Origin: JASLZO01 sp965247995
Lineage (GTDB): Bacteria; Chloroflexota; Dehalococcoidia; UBA6926
Length of the DNA: 64,000 nucleotides
Reading direction: 5' to 3'
Assembly (NCBI GenBank): GCA_965247995.1
Contig: OZ252041.1
Span: 1,426,001 to 1,490,000, forward strand
Below, piece after piece: positions 1 to 7,721 of the stretch. The notes under the pieces are model-generated. The model saw only the letters and a program-made list of their open reading frames with translations. It did not search any database and was not told the DNA's origin. Positions within the stretch are counted from its first letter, which is position 1. Each line of letters starts with the position of its first letter. The position numbers were made by a program, and so were the translations under genes.

Positions 1-1
1 G

Positions 2-2758
2 CCGGATGACTTCGCGCCCGCGGACGGCGGTGAATACGACGACCAGGACGAACCTCTCTACGAGGGGATCAGCGGTGCCGCCCTCGACCAGATTCTCAAC
101 TCGGCGTTGGCCGGTGAGTCAGACGCGACGGCCGTCGAGGCCGCACGCGCGGAGCTCGAGCGCCGAGAGCTGCAGACGGCACTCGCACTAGCCTACGAGG
201 CAGTCATCCTCGATCCCGAAGCTGCCGAGGAGGATGTCGCAATCGCCATCGAGGCGCTCGATCAGCTCCGCAAGGATGGAGCGGTCGATTCCGCCGCCGA
301 CCGCGTGGCCGCCCAACACGCGGAACGACGCGCGCGAGCCGAAGCCGTCGCCTTGCCCGAAATGGCGGAGGAAACCGGCGACCTGATCGAGAAGGCGCCG
401 GACTCCGCTACCTACCTTATCCCGCAGCGCGACGAGTTGGAGTCTGACGCCTCCGGCCGTGAAACCTCCCTGCGGCTGCACCATCAACGTGATGATATTC
501 CGCAGCGCGACGAATTGGAGTCCGAGGCGTCCGAACACGAAACCATGCTGCGGCTGCAACCCGAGGAAGAGGCCGCGAGCTCGCCGCGTTCATCGCCGAA
601 AGCGATCGACCCCGGAAAGTCCACCTTCGATCCGCGCGAAACAGCCAGCACAGTGGTGGATTGGCTTATCCCGGACCGCATAGACCGTCAGCAAACGCCG
701 GACAGCTCGGCGACTCTGATCTATGACCCTCAATTCGGCACCGTCGCAATCATGGGCGACCAGGGGGAGTTGACCGTCCCCTTCGACTTCAGCGACGCAA
801 TACGCACAACGGCTGATTGGGTTATCCCGGACCGCATAGATAGTCAGGGAAGCAGGGAGAAATCGGTGATCCCGATTTACGACCCCCAATTCGGCACCGT
901 CGCTGCTATCCACAAAAACACTGGGGAACTCGAGCTCATCACACCCAAATTGCCCGAAGCTCAATTCGTATTTTTGACCGGGCAGCCGGGCACCGCTGGA
1001 TTCAGTGCTGGTGCCCGAGCACGAGCTGTAGGCACCCCCCAAGCAGACATCGCCGGGGTGAACACCGTCTTCAACTGGCTCGACGACAGGTTGAGATCGG
1101 TGGATCACCAGTTGTTTCCCGATGTAACTGGAGCCCCGTCGTCGTCCATCCCTGTGTACGGTTTCGGTTTCGGAGGCCTTCAACGATTTGACACTGCCCC
1201 AGGCCTGACCGCCGCTCATGGCCTGCAAGCGGCGGCGACCGCTCCGGAGATCGCGCTCGCTCCGCCCAACGAGCGAGCCTATATATCTAAGGCACTCGGC
1301 CCATCTACTGCTGCATTCGCCTTGAGCACCGAGTTTCCGTTCCTCGTACAACGCGACCTGGTAGGGCTAGAAGACGACGGAATGGCAGAGTTTTCAAACT
1401 TTCTTACGGCGGCGTCGTTCTTCCTTCCTGTCCTCAAGCCAGCAGCGGGAATAGGCATGAGCGTTGCGGACGATGTGGCCCGCCAAGCGACGCGTGCCCT
1501 GAGCGATGCCAAGTCGGCATGGAAGGCAACGGGAGATCCACACAGAACATTGCGGCCAGGCCCCAGTGGACGAGGCACTGTGGAAACTGCGTCGATTACA
1601 GACGACATCATCACCATCGTCACAGACAAAGGGCCGATCTCTTGGCGCGCAAGAATCCCCCCCCAGGGCGGTGCGCAGACGGCGGACATTATCAGCCCGA
1701 GACTCGACTATTGGCTGCAACGTGCAATCTATGACTCTCTCGTCGCCGACCACGCAACATTCCCGACCCTTGGCAATGCGCCACAGTTTGGCCTTGCCCC
1801 TACACGTGGTTTGCTCACCACTGTGGTTACTCCCGATGTCACCCCGACGGAATGGCCTGGTCCGGTCCCGGCAACTCCGAGTGAACCTACCCCGACGACC
1901 CCCACGATCCCCGATCATGAACCACAAAGACCTTCGTGGCCGTGGCCTGGACTCGCACCTGAACCGGACCCGGACGTAGAGTTTCACCCCTTCCGCGACC
2001 CGGCGACCCAGGCGGAGACCCATGTGCGTACTCAGACAGAGACGGGAACGGACTCCGGTACCCCAGCACGAGACGACCCCGACGACTCTCCCGGTGGAAC
2101 ACGGACGGTCCCAAATCCGACTACCACTATCCCCGCGGATGAACCGACCGATGACCCGTTGGACGACCAGACCGACGCTCCGGCCCTGCAACCGTTTACG
2201 GTGCCACGGGTCGTGCCGAAGATCGCGACATCCAGGCTTCAGGTACAGAAAATCGAGACGCTCGATGATCCTGCCAGCAACCCGGCCAAGAAAGAAGAAC
2301 CCGATCCACGGCCGTTGCCTGAACCAACAACCGCCAAGACCAAGACCGACGAAGCAGGAGGACAAAACCGCGCCCGCCATAAGCGCAGGCGCGTACCCGA
2401 CTCGGATGCCACCTCTGGGCCGCGTGGCCGAATTGACCGGCGCAAAATGATCGAGCAGCAGCTCGACTCGTACCCGGAGGTCGTTGCGTACCGCGAACCG
2501 GGGGGGTTATGGAGAACGGTCGACATCGACACCGGAGAGACGGTCGTCTCGCCTGACCCACCTGCAGGCATCCCGCCGCTCGCGATCGAGGGCGCTACTC
2601 CACACGAGACGTACACGGTCCTCAGCAGGGATGGCGACCCGCCAAGCCAGCGGACCCTGGACCTAGGCGGTTCCCGCGTGACCGTCGGCGAGGGTTTGCA
2701 TATCCAGCGACGTCGCGGCGGACAACGCGGGCGCAAACAGCGACCTCGCCGACGATAA
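2..2758 (+). CDS. Large repeat-containing protein of the element, 5' end outside window
   Basis: The frame is open from the first complete codon, so the true start lies left of the window; the TTG at 107 is an internal codon. At least 918 residues are visible. The N-terminal part is acidic and helical. It is followed by a 26-residue tandem pair (IPQRDELES...LRL), then two 52-residue units containing DW(L/V)IPDRID and IYDPQFGTV, and a third degenerate unit (FNWLDDRL, PVYGFGFG). The second half is rich in Pro, Thr, Asp and Glu, and the last 30 residues are strongly basic. No signal peptide or enzyme motif is visible. I do not recognise the family. Together with the two rightward membrane-protein genes that follow, it may be a structural or surface component of the element, but that is inference. 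Confidence 0.75.
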   Translation, partial: PDDFAPADGGEYDDQDEPLYEGISGAALDQILNSALAGESDATAVEAARAELERRELQTALALAYEAVILDPEAAEEDVAIAIEALDQLRKDGAVDSAADRVAAQHAERRARAEAVALPEMAEETGDLIEKAPDSATYLIPQRDELESDASGRETSLRLHHQRDDIPQRDELESEASEHETMLRLQPEEEAASSPRSSPKAIDPGKSTFDPRETASTVVDWLIPDRIDRQQTPDSSATLIYDPQFGTVAIMGDQGELTVPFDFSDAIRTTADWVIPDRIDSQGSREKSVIPIYDPQFGTVAAIHKNTGELELITPKLPEAQFVFLTGQPGTAGFSAGARARAVGTPQADIAGVNTVFNWLDDRLRSVDHQLFPDVTGAPSSSIPVYGFGFGGLQRFDTAPGLTAAHGLQAAATAPEIALAPPNERAYISKALGPSTAAFALSTEFPFLVQRDLVGLEDDGMAEFSNFLTAASFFLPVLKPAAGIGMSVADDVARQATRALSDAKSAWKATGDPHRTLRPGPSGRGTVETASITDDIITIVTDKGPISWRARIPPQGGAQTADIISPRLDYWLQRAIYDSLVADHATFPTLGNAPQFGLAPTRGLLTTVVTPDVTPTEWPGPVPATPSEPTPTTPTIPDHEPQRPSWPWPGLAPEPDPDVEFHPFRDPATQAETHVRTQTETGTDSGTPARDDPDDSPGGTRTVPNPTTTIPADEPTDDPLDDQTDAPALQPFTVPRVVPKIATSRLQVQKIETLDDPASNPAKKEEPDPRPLPEPTTAKTKTDEAGGQNRARHKRRRVPDSDATSGPRGRIDRRKMIEQQLDSYPEVVAYREPGGLWRTVDIDTGETVVSPDPPAGIPPLAIEGATPHETYTVLSRDGDPPSQRTLDLGGSRVTVGEGLHIQRRRGGQRGRKQRPRRR
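422..577 (+). repeat. Tandem 78-bp repeat coding for a 26-residue unit
   Basis: Two in-frame copies (422-499 and 500-577) both begin CCGCAGCGCGACGA. They encode IPQRDELES(D/E)AS followed by a short variable stretch and LRL. The divergence is mostly synonymous or conservative, which suggests an old duplication kept under selection. Confidence 0.7.
647..958 (+). repeat. Two 156-bp coding repeats with a degenerate third copy
   Basis: The units start near 647 and 803. They share the near-identical DNA stretch ATCCCGGACCGCATAGA and encode DW(L/V)IPDRID ... IYDPQFGTV. A third, strongly diverged copy follows near 1061-1190 (FNWLDDRL ... IPVYGFGFG). The units look like repeated small beta-rich modules inside the left-end protein. 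Confidence 0.65.
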
Positions 2759-2782
2759 GCCGGAACGAAAGGGGCGTACACC

Positions 2783-3076
2783 ATGCGATTCCTGACGGAC
2801 ATTCGCACAAAGCTAGAGAAACGGCCTAGACGACGATCGAGCTTCTCGAAGTCGACCCCGTGGGTGTCGACCCCGTGGGTGTTCTACGTATGCAGCGCAC
2901 CATTTGCGGGCATCGGCGTGTACGTAGCTAACGATCCAATTATGGCAGCGTTGGTTGTGTTAATTGCCTTGTGGTGCGTCGACCTCGGTTGGGGGCTAGG
3001 CAGGGAAGGACGTGTCGATGAACTCGAGGCCGAATTGTTCGAGTCCCGAGCAGCCGGAAAGGATACGACGGAATGA
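2783..3076 (+). CDS. Small two-helix membrane protein
   Basis: This 97-residue protein starts at ATG with an AAAGGGGC-type ribosome site 9 bases upstream. It has a basic N-terminus (KLEKRPRRRSS), two hydrophobic segments at about residues 33-50 and 52-70, and an acidic C-terminal tail. The pentapeptide STPWV occurs twice in a row, from an exact 15-bp tandem duplication of GTCGACCCCGTGGGT at about 2852-2881. The stop overlaps the start of the next gene by 4 bases (ATGA), so the two are probably translationally coupled. The function is unknown. Confidence 0.6.
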   Translation: MRFLTDIRTKLEKRPRRRSSFSKSTPWVSTPWVFYVCSAPFAGIGVYVANDPIMAALVVLIALWCVDLGWGLGREGRVDELEAELFESRAAGKDTTE

Positions 3077-3948
3077 CAACACCGGAAATGTCGAGCCTGG
3101 AGTGGTCACGGATCTGGGCACAGGTCGCCGAAAAGGCTCGTGAGGAGTGGATGAATCGATCACCGTTGCGGGAGTTCCTGGAATCGATCCCGCGGCGCGT
3201 CTTATTCGGTGCCCTCTACGGCGGTGGGGCCCTGGTGGTCGTGTTCCTCGCATTCTGGGGGTTGGCCACCGTCCTCATTGACGGCGAGCGCGTATTGACG
3301 AACCGGCTCACCGAGATCGCTCACTTTCGTGAGACACCGGTCGCCCTCGACGACATGGCAGCATCGGTCACCTTGCCCTCGCCTCACTGGTACGCGTACA
3401 CGACCGACATGGTGGTGACCAGCAGCATCGATGGCGATGTCACGGCAAGTGCGGCTCTAAATGTGGAGGACCGGCAGACGATCATCATCACTGGGCTCAC
3501 CGGTGAAGCCCCCGATCACACAATCGATGTGGGCTACAGGGCAGCGACACCGACCGGGTTGAAGGCGATCCTCATCAGGATCTTGCCGACGCTCGCGGTC
3601 GTCGTTGGCGTCGGCGCTATCCTCGGCGCCGCGGCCATAGTGAATCTAAGTCGATCCGGCGTCGTAGGGGGGACGCTCATCGGCCTCGGCGGAGGTGTTG
3701 TGATGCCGGGAGTGTTGAAGCCCGCGGCGATTGTGTACGAGATCTACGAATTCGCTCCCGAGTACACAGCCATGACGGTGGCCCTTACCCTGGTTCCGCT
3801 CGGCTATATGGTTGCGATCATGCTCGTGGCATATCAGAGTTTTCTCGTTGGCCGGCCGGTCTTTGGAAACGTGAAACGCCGATCAAGCAGTGTTCCCACG
3901 GGAACACTGGCACCGAGCGGGCAATCCACGACCTCCGAGCCCAGCTAG
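3073..3948 (+). CDS. Multi-pass membrane protein of unknown function
   Basis: This 291-residue protein has a cytoplasmic amphipathic N-terminus, one transmembrane segment at about residues 45-68 and an extracytoplasmic region of about 100 residues with beta-like character (VVTSSIDGDVTASAALNV, IIITGLTGEAPDHT). Two to three further hydrophobic segments follow between about 160 and 260. The topology resembles a membrane-anchored assembly or channel component, but no family is recognised. It is coupled to the preceding small membrane gene by ATGA and ends 30 bases before the convergent CAP lipoprotein gene. Confidence 0.6.
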   Translation: MTTPEMSSLEWSRIWAQVAEKAREEWMNRSPLREFLESIPRRVLFGALYGGGALVVVFLAFWGLATVLIDGERVLTNRLTEIAHFRETPVALDDMAASVTLPSPHWYAYTTDMVVTSSIDGDVTASAALNVEDRQTIIITGLTGEAPDHTIDVGYRAATPTGLKAILIRILPTLAVVVGVGAILGAAAIVNLSRSGVVGGTLIGLGGGVVMPGVLKPAAIVYEIYEFAPEYTAMTVALTLVPLGYMVAIMLVAYQSFLVGRPVFGNVKRRSSSVPTGTLAPSGQSTTSEPS

Positions 3949-3977
3949 CCGAACGGCGCGGGACGCCGTTGGCGAAC

Positions 3978-5099
3978 CTAGTACGCGAAGATCGAATATT
4001 CGCTCAAGACGATGTCGAGGTCGGCAGACCAGATCACGACGGTGTAGACGCCGGGGTCAGCGACCCGATCGCCAAGCACAGCACGGATGACCACGGTCCC
4101 GTCGCTCCTCTCACTCCACTCGTCCGCTACCACGTCGTTTGGCTTCAGGTCGGAATAGAAGAACCCAGGCTCTGGCGGGCGCAAAACACGGATGATGGGT
4201 TTCACGTCGTCGCACTCGTCGGTTACGCCTCCCCCGAGGCAATGAGCGCGTACGTGCACACGCTCTTCACGGGTCAACGGCCGTGGCGGGGGATCGAAGT
4301 AGATGGAGAAGACAGCGCCGATACCCAGGTCATTGACGGGTCGCCCGGCCAATCTGAGAGCGTCGCCATCGAATCCCGGCTTGGTCACATAGTCCAAGCC
4401 AACAAACTCGAATTCTTGCGACAATACGAATACCCACCGTCGGTCGTCCCAGGCGAGCCCAATGTTCACCGTATCGACGTCAGGGCGGAGAATCGAATCA
4501 ACGAACTGGGAGTCCGCCCAAGCGTCGCTGTACACCATCCTCCACTGGAGCACACGGATGGACTCGTCAATGCCGATTGGGCTGCAACTCACCAGCGGTT
4601 GCGTGCACGACGAACGGTCAGGATACCCACGGGCGCTGCCAGCCGTGTGCGCTCTGCCGGTGCCTCCAGCCAACGTGTACAGCATGTACGGTTTGAGGCC
4701 CTCGGAAAAATAGGGATTGGCCAACGGATTCCCGTTCCCGAATGCCCTGCCTATGGTGTCCTCCGCGCGTACTTGTGAGGCTTCGTTCGTACCGAGCCGC
4801 ACGGGCTGGACGCCATGCTTGGCACGGTCTTCGTTGATCAGGTCTAGCGCATAGAGTCGGTAACTCTCGATCTGAGAACTAGCTGGCCTCACAGGAATGT
4901 GTCCATAGATTTCGGCGGAAGCGTGCACAGCCTCCGCATCACCAAGCTCGATAACCGTGGGCGTCGAACTGGCCTGTGTGGGCTGCTGTTGATTCCGCTC
5001 TCCACCGAGCTGCTGAACCTCCTCGTCCGACGGTCCGCAAGCGACGCCGACCGCTAAGAACGCGGCGACCAGAAGAACCGCTGCTGGCCCCTTAGTCAC
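3978..5099 (-). CDS. CAP-domain (SCP/PR1-like) lipoprotein
   Basis: This protein of about 373 residues starts at GTG. Residues 1-21 form a lipoprotein signal peptide with the lipobox VGVAC. A Gln/Thr-rich linker follows, then a CAP/SCP-like region from about residue 78 (YRLYALDLINEDRAKHG, EGLKPYMLYTLAGG). The C-terminal half is beta-rich. CAP lipoproteins of this layout are usual on Gram-positive and Chloroflexota cell surfaces; their substrate is generally unknown. The GTG start overlaps the stop of a 37-residue membrane peptide gene (GTGA), so translation is probably coupled. It may be cargo of the element rather than part of its core. Confidence 0.75.
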   Translation of the reverse strand: MTKGPAAVLLVAAFLAVGVACGPSDEEVQQLGGERNQQQPTQASSTPTVIELGDAEAVHASAEIYGHIPVRPASSQIESYRLYALDLINEDRAKHGVQPVRLGTNEASQVRAEDTIGRAFGNGNPLANPYFSEGLKPYMLYTLAGGTGRAHTAGSARGYPDRSSCTQPLVSCSPIGIDESIRVLQWRMVYSDAWADSQFVDSILRPDVDTVNIGLAWDDRRWVFVLSQEFEFVGLDYVTKPGFDGDALRLAGRPVNDLGIGAVFSIYFDPPPRPLTREERVHVRAHCLGGGVTDECDDVKPIIRVLRPPEPGFFYSDLKPNDVVADEWSERSDGTVVIRAVLGDRVADPGVYTVVIWSADLDIVLSEYSIFAY

Positions 5100-5209
5100 C
5101 CCTCACCGATCGTCGCGAACATGGAGGCCACGAGCGCAATCGCCAGAACGCCCAGCAGAACCAAAGTCAAGTTCGCTCGGGTTCGTGCGGATCGGTAGTT
5201 GCCGTTCAC
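5096..5209 (-). CDS. 37-residue single-helix membrane peptide
   Basis: A GTG-started ORF encodes 37 residues: 12 polar and basic ones, then one hydrophobic helix (LVLLGVLAIALVASMF) and a short tail. AGGAGGGG lies upstream, somewhat far, and GGAG lies close. Its TGA overlaps the GTG start of the CAP lipoprotein gene. Leaving it out would give an unexplained gap in an otherwise tightly packed leftward operon. The function is unknown. Confidence 0.5.
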   Translation of the reverse strand: MNGNYRSARTRANLTLVLLGVLAIALVASMFATIGEG

Positions 5210-5246
5210 GTACTCCGACCGCCCCTCCTGGTCGTTCTGACGCGGA

Positions 5247-5531
5247 TCATATCTCGCTCAACCTCTCCGCAGCTTCTGGGTCGTGCCGCGCAAGTTCGGC
5301 GCGGAGCCGGTTTGTGATTAGGGTTTGGTTGAATAACGGGAAAGCCATCACCACAAAATACAACCAGACCATCACGCCGAAGAACACGAAACCCGCCACG
5401 AGGTATGCGGCCACCAAGATCGCGGTCCCTGCGGACGCCATCAGGACCGTGACAACAATGAGCTCAAGATAACCGCGCATGCCATGGACACGTGTCCAGC
5501 GACGAAACCAGTTTTCAATAGTCGGGTACAT
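5247..5531 (-). CDS. Two-helix membrane protein
   Basis: The ATG at 5529-5531 was chosen because it is preceded by GAGGAGG at ideal spacing; the frame stays open further upstream but has no better site. The 94-residue product has a Trp/Arg-rich N-terminus, two hydrophobic segments at about residues 23-43 and 46-66, and a charged C-terminus (LRAELARHDPEAAERLSEI). It is the first gene of a leftward group with the 37-residue peptide and the CAP lipoprotein. No family is recognised. Confidence 0.6.
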   Translation of the reverse strand: MYPTIENWFRRWTRVHGMRGYLELIVVTVLMASAGTAILVAAYLVAGFVFFGVMVWLYFVVMAFPLFNQTLITNRLRAELARHDPEAAERLSEI

Positions 5532-5566
5532 TGCATTCCTCCTCATTGGCTTCACGTCGTCCGCAC

Positions 5567-5959
5567 CTACCGCATACCACCCATCTGAGCGACACGCCGC
5601 ACCATCCACGACAGGCATGCCGTGCGCGTGATTCCACGCCGGCGGGCCTCTTCATCGATGAACGAAGCGACATCTTCGTCAACGTAGACGTTCATTCGCA
5701 CGCGACGGCCCGAAGAGCGAATCAAGGCGATAGACACGAGTTGGGTCCCTGACGGCGTCTCAATCGCTTCCAGCGGGGATGGAGGCGGCAATGTGCCACC
5801 ACGCCCGTTGACGTCGTCCGCGTATTCGCGCAGCGCCTCTTCGGCGTTCACTATCGCGTCGTCCACTGTGCGCCCCATCGCCACACACCCGGGGAGATCT
5901 GGAAAAGCTACGCCGTAGGCCCCTGCTTTCCCGTCGACCAGCGCTCCGTATCTAGTCAT
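5567..5959 (-). CDS. hicB: HicB-family antitoxin
   Basis: This 130-residue protein has the HicB fold at the N-terminus (YGVAFPDLPGCVAMGRTVDDA, followed by a helical NAEEALREY) and a C-terminal ribbon-helix-helix-like DNA-binding segment (VRMNVYVDEDVASFIDEEARRRG). In this family the partial RNase-H-like fold binds and blocks HicA, and the RHH part represses the operon. It lies 12 bases downstream of the HicA-like gene, in the usual hicA-hicB order. The length fits the family. Confidence 0.88.
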   Translation of the reverse strand: MTRYGALVDGKAGAYGVAFPDLPGCVAMGRTVDDAIVNAEEALREYADDVNGRGGTLPPPSPLEAIETPSGTQLVSIALIRSSGRRVRMNVYVDEDVASFIDEEARRRGITRTACLSWMVRRVAQMGGMR

Positions 5960-5971
5960 GGGTTCCCACCT

Positions 5972-6160
5972 TTACTCGTTCCAACCTGCGGCCTCGGCAA
6001 TGGAGCGGGCGACCACATTCGAAACTGTCCGGTGTCGGGGTAGCTGGATTGGCGCTATGCGATCTGGGTGATGGTAAACATCGTGCTTGCCGCCGTGGCG
6101 CGCGAGATACCACCCTTCCCGAACTAACCGTTGCCGGATCCGGCGTGTGCTCGTCTCCAT
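5972..6160 (-). CDS. hicA: HicA-family mRNA interferase toxin
   Basis: This 62-residue protein has the compact dsRBD-like HicA pattern: a basic N-terminal helix (RRIRQRLVREGW), then GGKHDVYHHP, where the His of the G(S/K)H motif is the family's catalytic residue, then the strand and helix IQLPRHRTVSNVVARSI. The start at METST was chosen over the ATG two codons upstream because the promoter found here would place the transcript start exactly at this ATG. HicA cleaves mRNA when freed from HicB. Confidence 0.87.
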   Translation of the reverse strand: METSTRRIRQRLVREGWYLARHGGKHDVYHHPDRIAPIQLPRHRTVSNVVARSIAEAAGWNE

Positions 6161-6166
6161 GTGCAT

Positions 6167-6196
6167 ATATTAGCACCATTTGTAGGCGTTTGTCAA
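6167..6196 (-). promoter_or_regulatory. Promoter of hicAB, predicted leaderless
   Basis: On the minus strand a perfect TTGACA (6191-6196) and TAATAT (6167-6172) are separated by 18 bases. The expected transcription start, about 7 bases downstream, is at 6160, the A of the hicA ATG. No ribosome site precedes that ATG. Leaderless translation is inferred. Confidence 0.65.
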
Positions 6197-6285
6197 ACCT
6201 ATTTCTGAGCGATGATTTGCGCATCTCCAGTCTCCGCCACCGCGCGGTTGACCGCTCGGCTGCCAACCCCTTACCTTCCGGTTCT

Positions 6286-6516
6286 ATGTACGACGAACCC
6301 GTTCTCGAACGCCGACCAGAGACCGACTTCGTGTGCGAGGAGTGCGGCGCGGCGATCGGCGTCGAGTGTTCGGAACCGCCGCCATTCACCGCAGTCTTTG
6401 GACAGCATGCGGCCAGGTACGACGCTTCACGACAAGACTTGATTGACCGCGGCCGCGCCGCTGGCCTTAAACAGGTCGAGGTCGCGCGGCGCGTCTACAC
6501 GAACACCGGGCTCTGA
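6286..6516 (+). CDS. Small zinc-finger-like protein
   Basis: The ATG at 6286 gives a 76-residue product. It has the zinc-knuckle pattern CEECGAAIGVEC (Cys-x2-Cys-x7-Cys) and a possible fourth ligand in the following HAAR stretch. Small proteins with this CxxCGAxxGxxC pattern are common in actinophages and related elements, where the function is unknown. The frame extends upstream to 6049, but the codons there overlap the hicA promoter and look non-coding. The last 14 codons are repeated nearly exactly at 8216-8257. Confidence 0.5.
   Translation: MYDEPVLERRPETDFVCEECGAAIGVECSEPPPFTAVFGQHAARYDASRQDLIDRGRAAGLKQVEVARRVYTNTGL
6469..6510 (+). repeat. 42-bp repeat, copy 1 (3' end of zinc-finger gene)
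   Basis: This segment matches 8216-8257 at 40 of 42 bases, starting AAACAGGTCGAGGTCGCGCG. In both places it encodes LKQVEVAR(R/P)VYTNTG followed within two codons by TGA. Confidence 0.8.
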
Positions 6517-6529
6517 CCGCTCCCCCACT

Positions 6530-6800
6530 GATAGCCTAAGGGCGACGGGTGTCACAAACGTTTGCTTTGAACACCCCCCACGGGAGCAGGTCTACTAGAT
6601 GGCAGCGATACCCTCGGTTCGCGGACCCGTTCTGGCACACCCGTCGCTGCCGCATCCCAGGCGCGCCGGATCGTGCCAACTCCGAGGGGCACTCCAGACC
6701 TCCCCACACTCAGTGTCGCTAGAAGGACCTGGCCATTCGGGTCGGCGAGGCCGTATTGCCATTCGTCTGAAAGCAGGACAGTAGAACTAGGTGAGCACAC
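6530..6800 (-). pseudogene. Decayed C-terminal part of a tyrosine integrase
   Basis: The 6552-6893 minus-strand frame contains YGLADPNGQVLLA, then GVPLGVGTIRRAWDAAATGVPERV. This resembles the segment before the catalytic HxLR box in tyrosine recombinases of actinobacteria and Chloroflexota. After it, instead of HDLRH...LLIR...VQ.RLGHAS, one reads SLPSS...VGGVQSKRL, a stop, then HPSP, consistent with a decayed and frameshifted end. The catalytic Arg-His box is not intact. The similarity is judged by eye only. About 300 bases here hold no other supportable gene. Confidence 0.35.
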
Positions 6801-6819
6801 GCCCCTGGCACCGTGGGCT

Positions 6820-7236
6820 TTAGTCCAGGGTAAGTCTCCCAGTGCGCCAGAGGTAATACCCGTTTCCGGTTCCGAGGGAGGACATCCTGACAAACCTCTT
6901 GAGAGGACCGATCAGTTCAGAATCCGATTCGATTCGGTCGGCGAGTTGGACGATGGCGGATCCCATGGCATGAACAACTTCGTCGACCGGGAACCTTGCA
7001 TCTTGATCGACATCGGAGACGGCATTGTTGATCGAAGAGAACACGGTATTCAGCACGTATGCCGCAAAAAACAGATCGTCGTCATACTCAAGGCCGTAGA
7101 TGCGCTGCATGGTACCGTGAACTGCAGAGAAGAAATAGATCTTGTCCCGCGCAGATGTCCGGGGATTCTGAACCTGTTCGGAGACAAGTCGAATCTCCTT
7201 AACCAATACCGCCCGATGCTCTTGGGAAATATTCAT
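6820..7236 (-). CDS. Third gene of the HigB/XRE operon, unknown
   Basis: This 138-residue, mostly helical soluble protein (SEQVQNPRTSARDKIYFFSAVHG, DDLFFAAYVLNTVFSSINNAV) has no recognised motif. Its ATG overlaps the stop of the XRE gene (ATGA), so it is translated as the third member of the toxin-antitoxin operon. A third component in such loci can be a chaperone, accessory regulator or unrelated cargo; nothing in the sequence decides between these. The C-terminal end meets the integrase remnant. Confidence 0.65.
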   Translation of the reverse strand: MNISQEHRAVLVKEIRLVSEQVQNPRTSARDKIYFFSAVHGTMQRIYGLEYDDDLFFAAYVLNTVFSSINNAVSDVDQDARFPVDEVVHAMGSAIVQLADRIESDSELIGPLKRFVRMSSLGTGNGYYLWRTGRLTLD

Positions 7237-7721
7237 TTCGCAGTCCTTAAACCGATTAGACCATCGATTGTGCCTCGGCTCCTGAGGAGCGGAGCAGACG
7301 CAGATGTTTTGGAAGGCGGGAACCAGGAATCTGGCTCACTTGCAGAAACGCTATTCGGTGTTTCGACTGGCGTGACCGAGTCACTGGCGTCGTTATCGGT
7401 TTGGTGCGACCCGGGGACGAACCGCGCAGCACCTCCTTCGTCGGTGCTCAACCCAATGGATACATGGGCGTTCAGAGCGGCCGCAATCCTCGCAATGCTA
7501 TGTAGGGTCAGGTTCGGTGGCGCGTTCATCAATTTTGACACGTACGCTGCGCTCGTGCCCATCCTTAGTGCTAGTGCAGCTCGCGATAGGGAATTCGCAG
7601 ACATGAGTCTGGCGGCATCCTCTGTCACCCTGATGGCCAACAATTCCGCGATGAATCCCGGGTCTTTTTCGAATTCTTCGTAATCACTAGCTAGAGCTCC
7701 AGCTTCGCTCTGGCGCACCAT
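7233..7721 (-). CDS. XRE-family antitoxin or regulator
   Basis: The ATG at 7721 follows GGGAG at 7 bases; the annotated frame is open 10 codons further. The 162-residue product has an N-terminal helical segment, then a helix-turn-helix at about residues 40-75 (SLSRAALALRMGTSAAYVSKLMNAPPNLTLHSIARIAAAL) and a long Ser/Pro-rich C-terminal tail. The gene overlaps the end of the HigB-like toxin gene by 35 bases and the next gene by 4. This is the host-inhibition-of-growth order, toxin first. The long disordered tail is unusual for HigA. Confidence 0.75.
   Translation of the reverse strand: MVRQSEAGALASDYEEFEKDPGFIAELLAIRVTEDAARLMSANSLSRAALALRMGTSAAYVSKLMNAPPNLTLHSIARIAAALNAHVSIGLSTDEGGAARFVPGSHQTDNDASDSVTPVETPNSVSASEPDSWFPPSKTSASAPLLRSRGTIDGLIGLRTAK

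Noticed and set aside
422..958. Insertion sequence or transposon repeats in the left-end gene
   Set aside because: Repeats are in frame, spaced by multiples of three and conserved at protein level, so they are coding modules.
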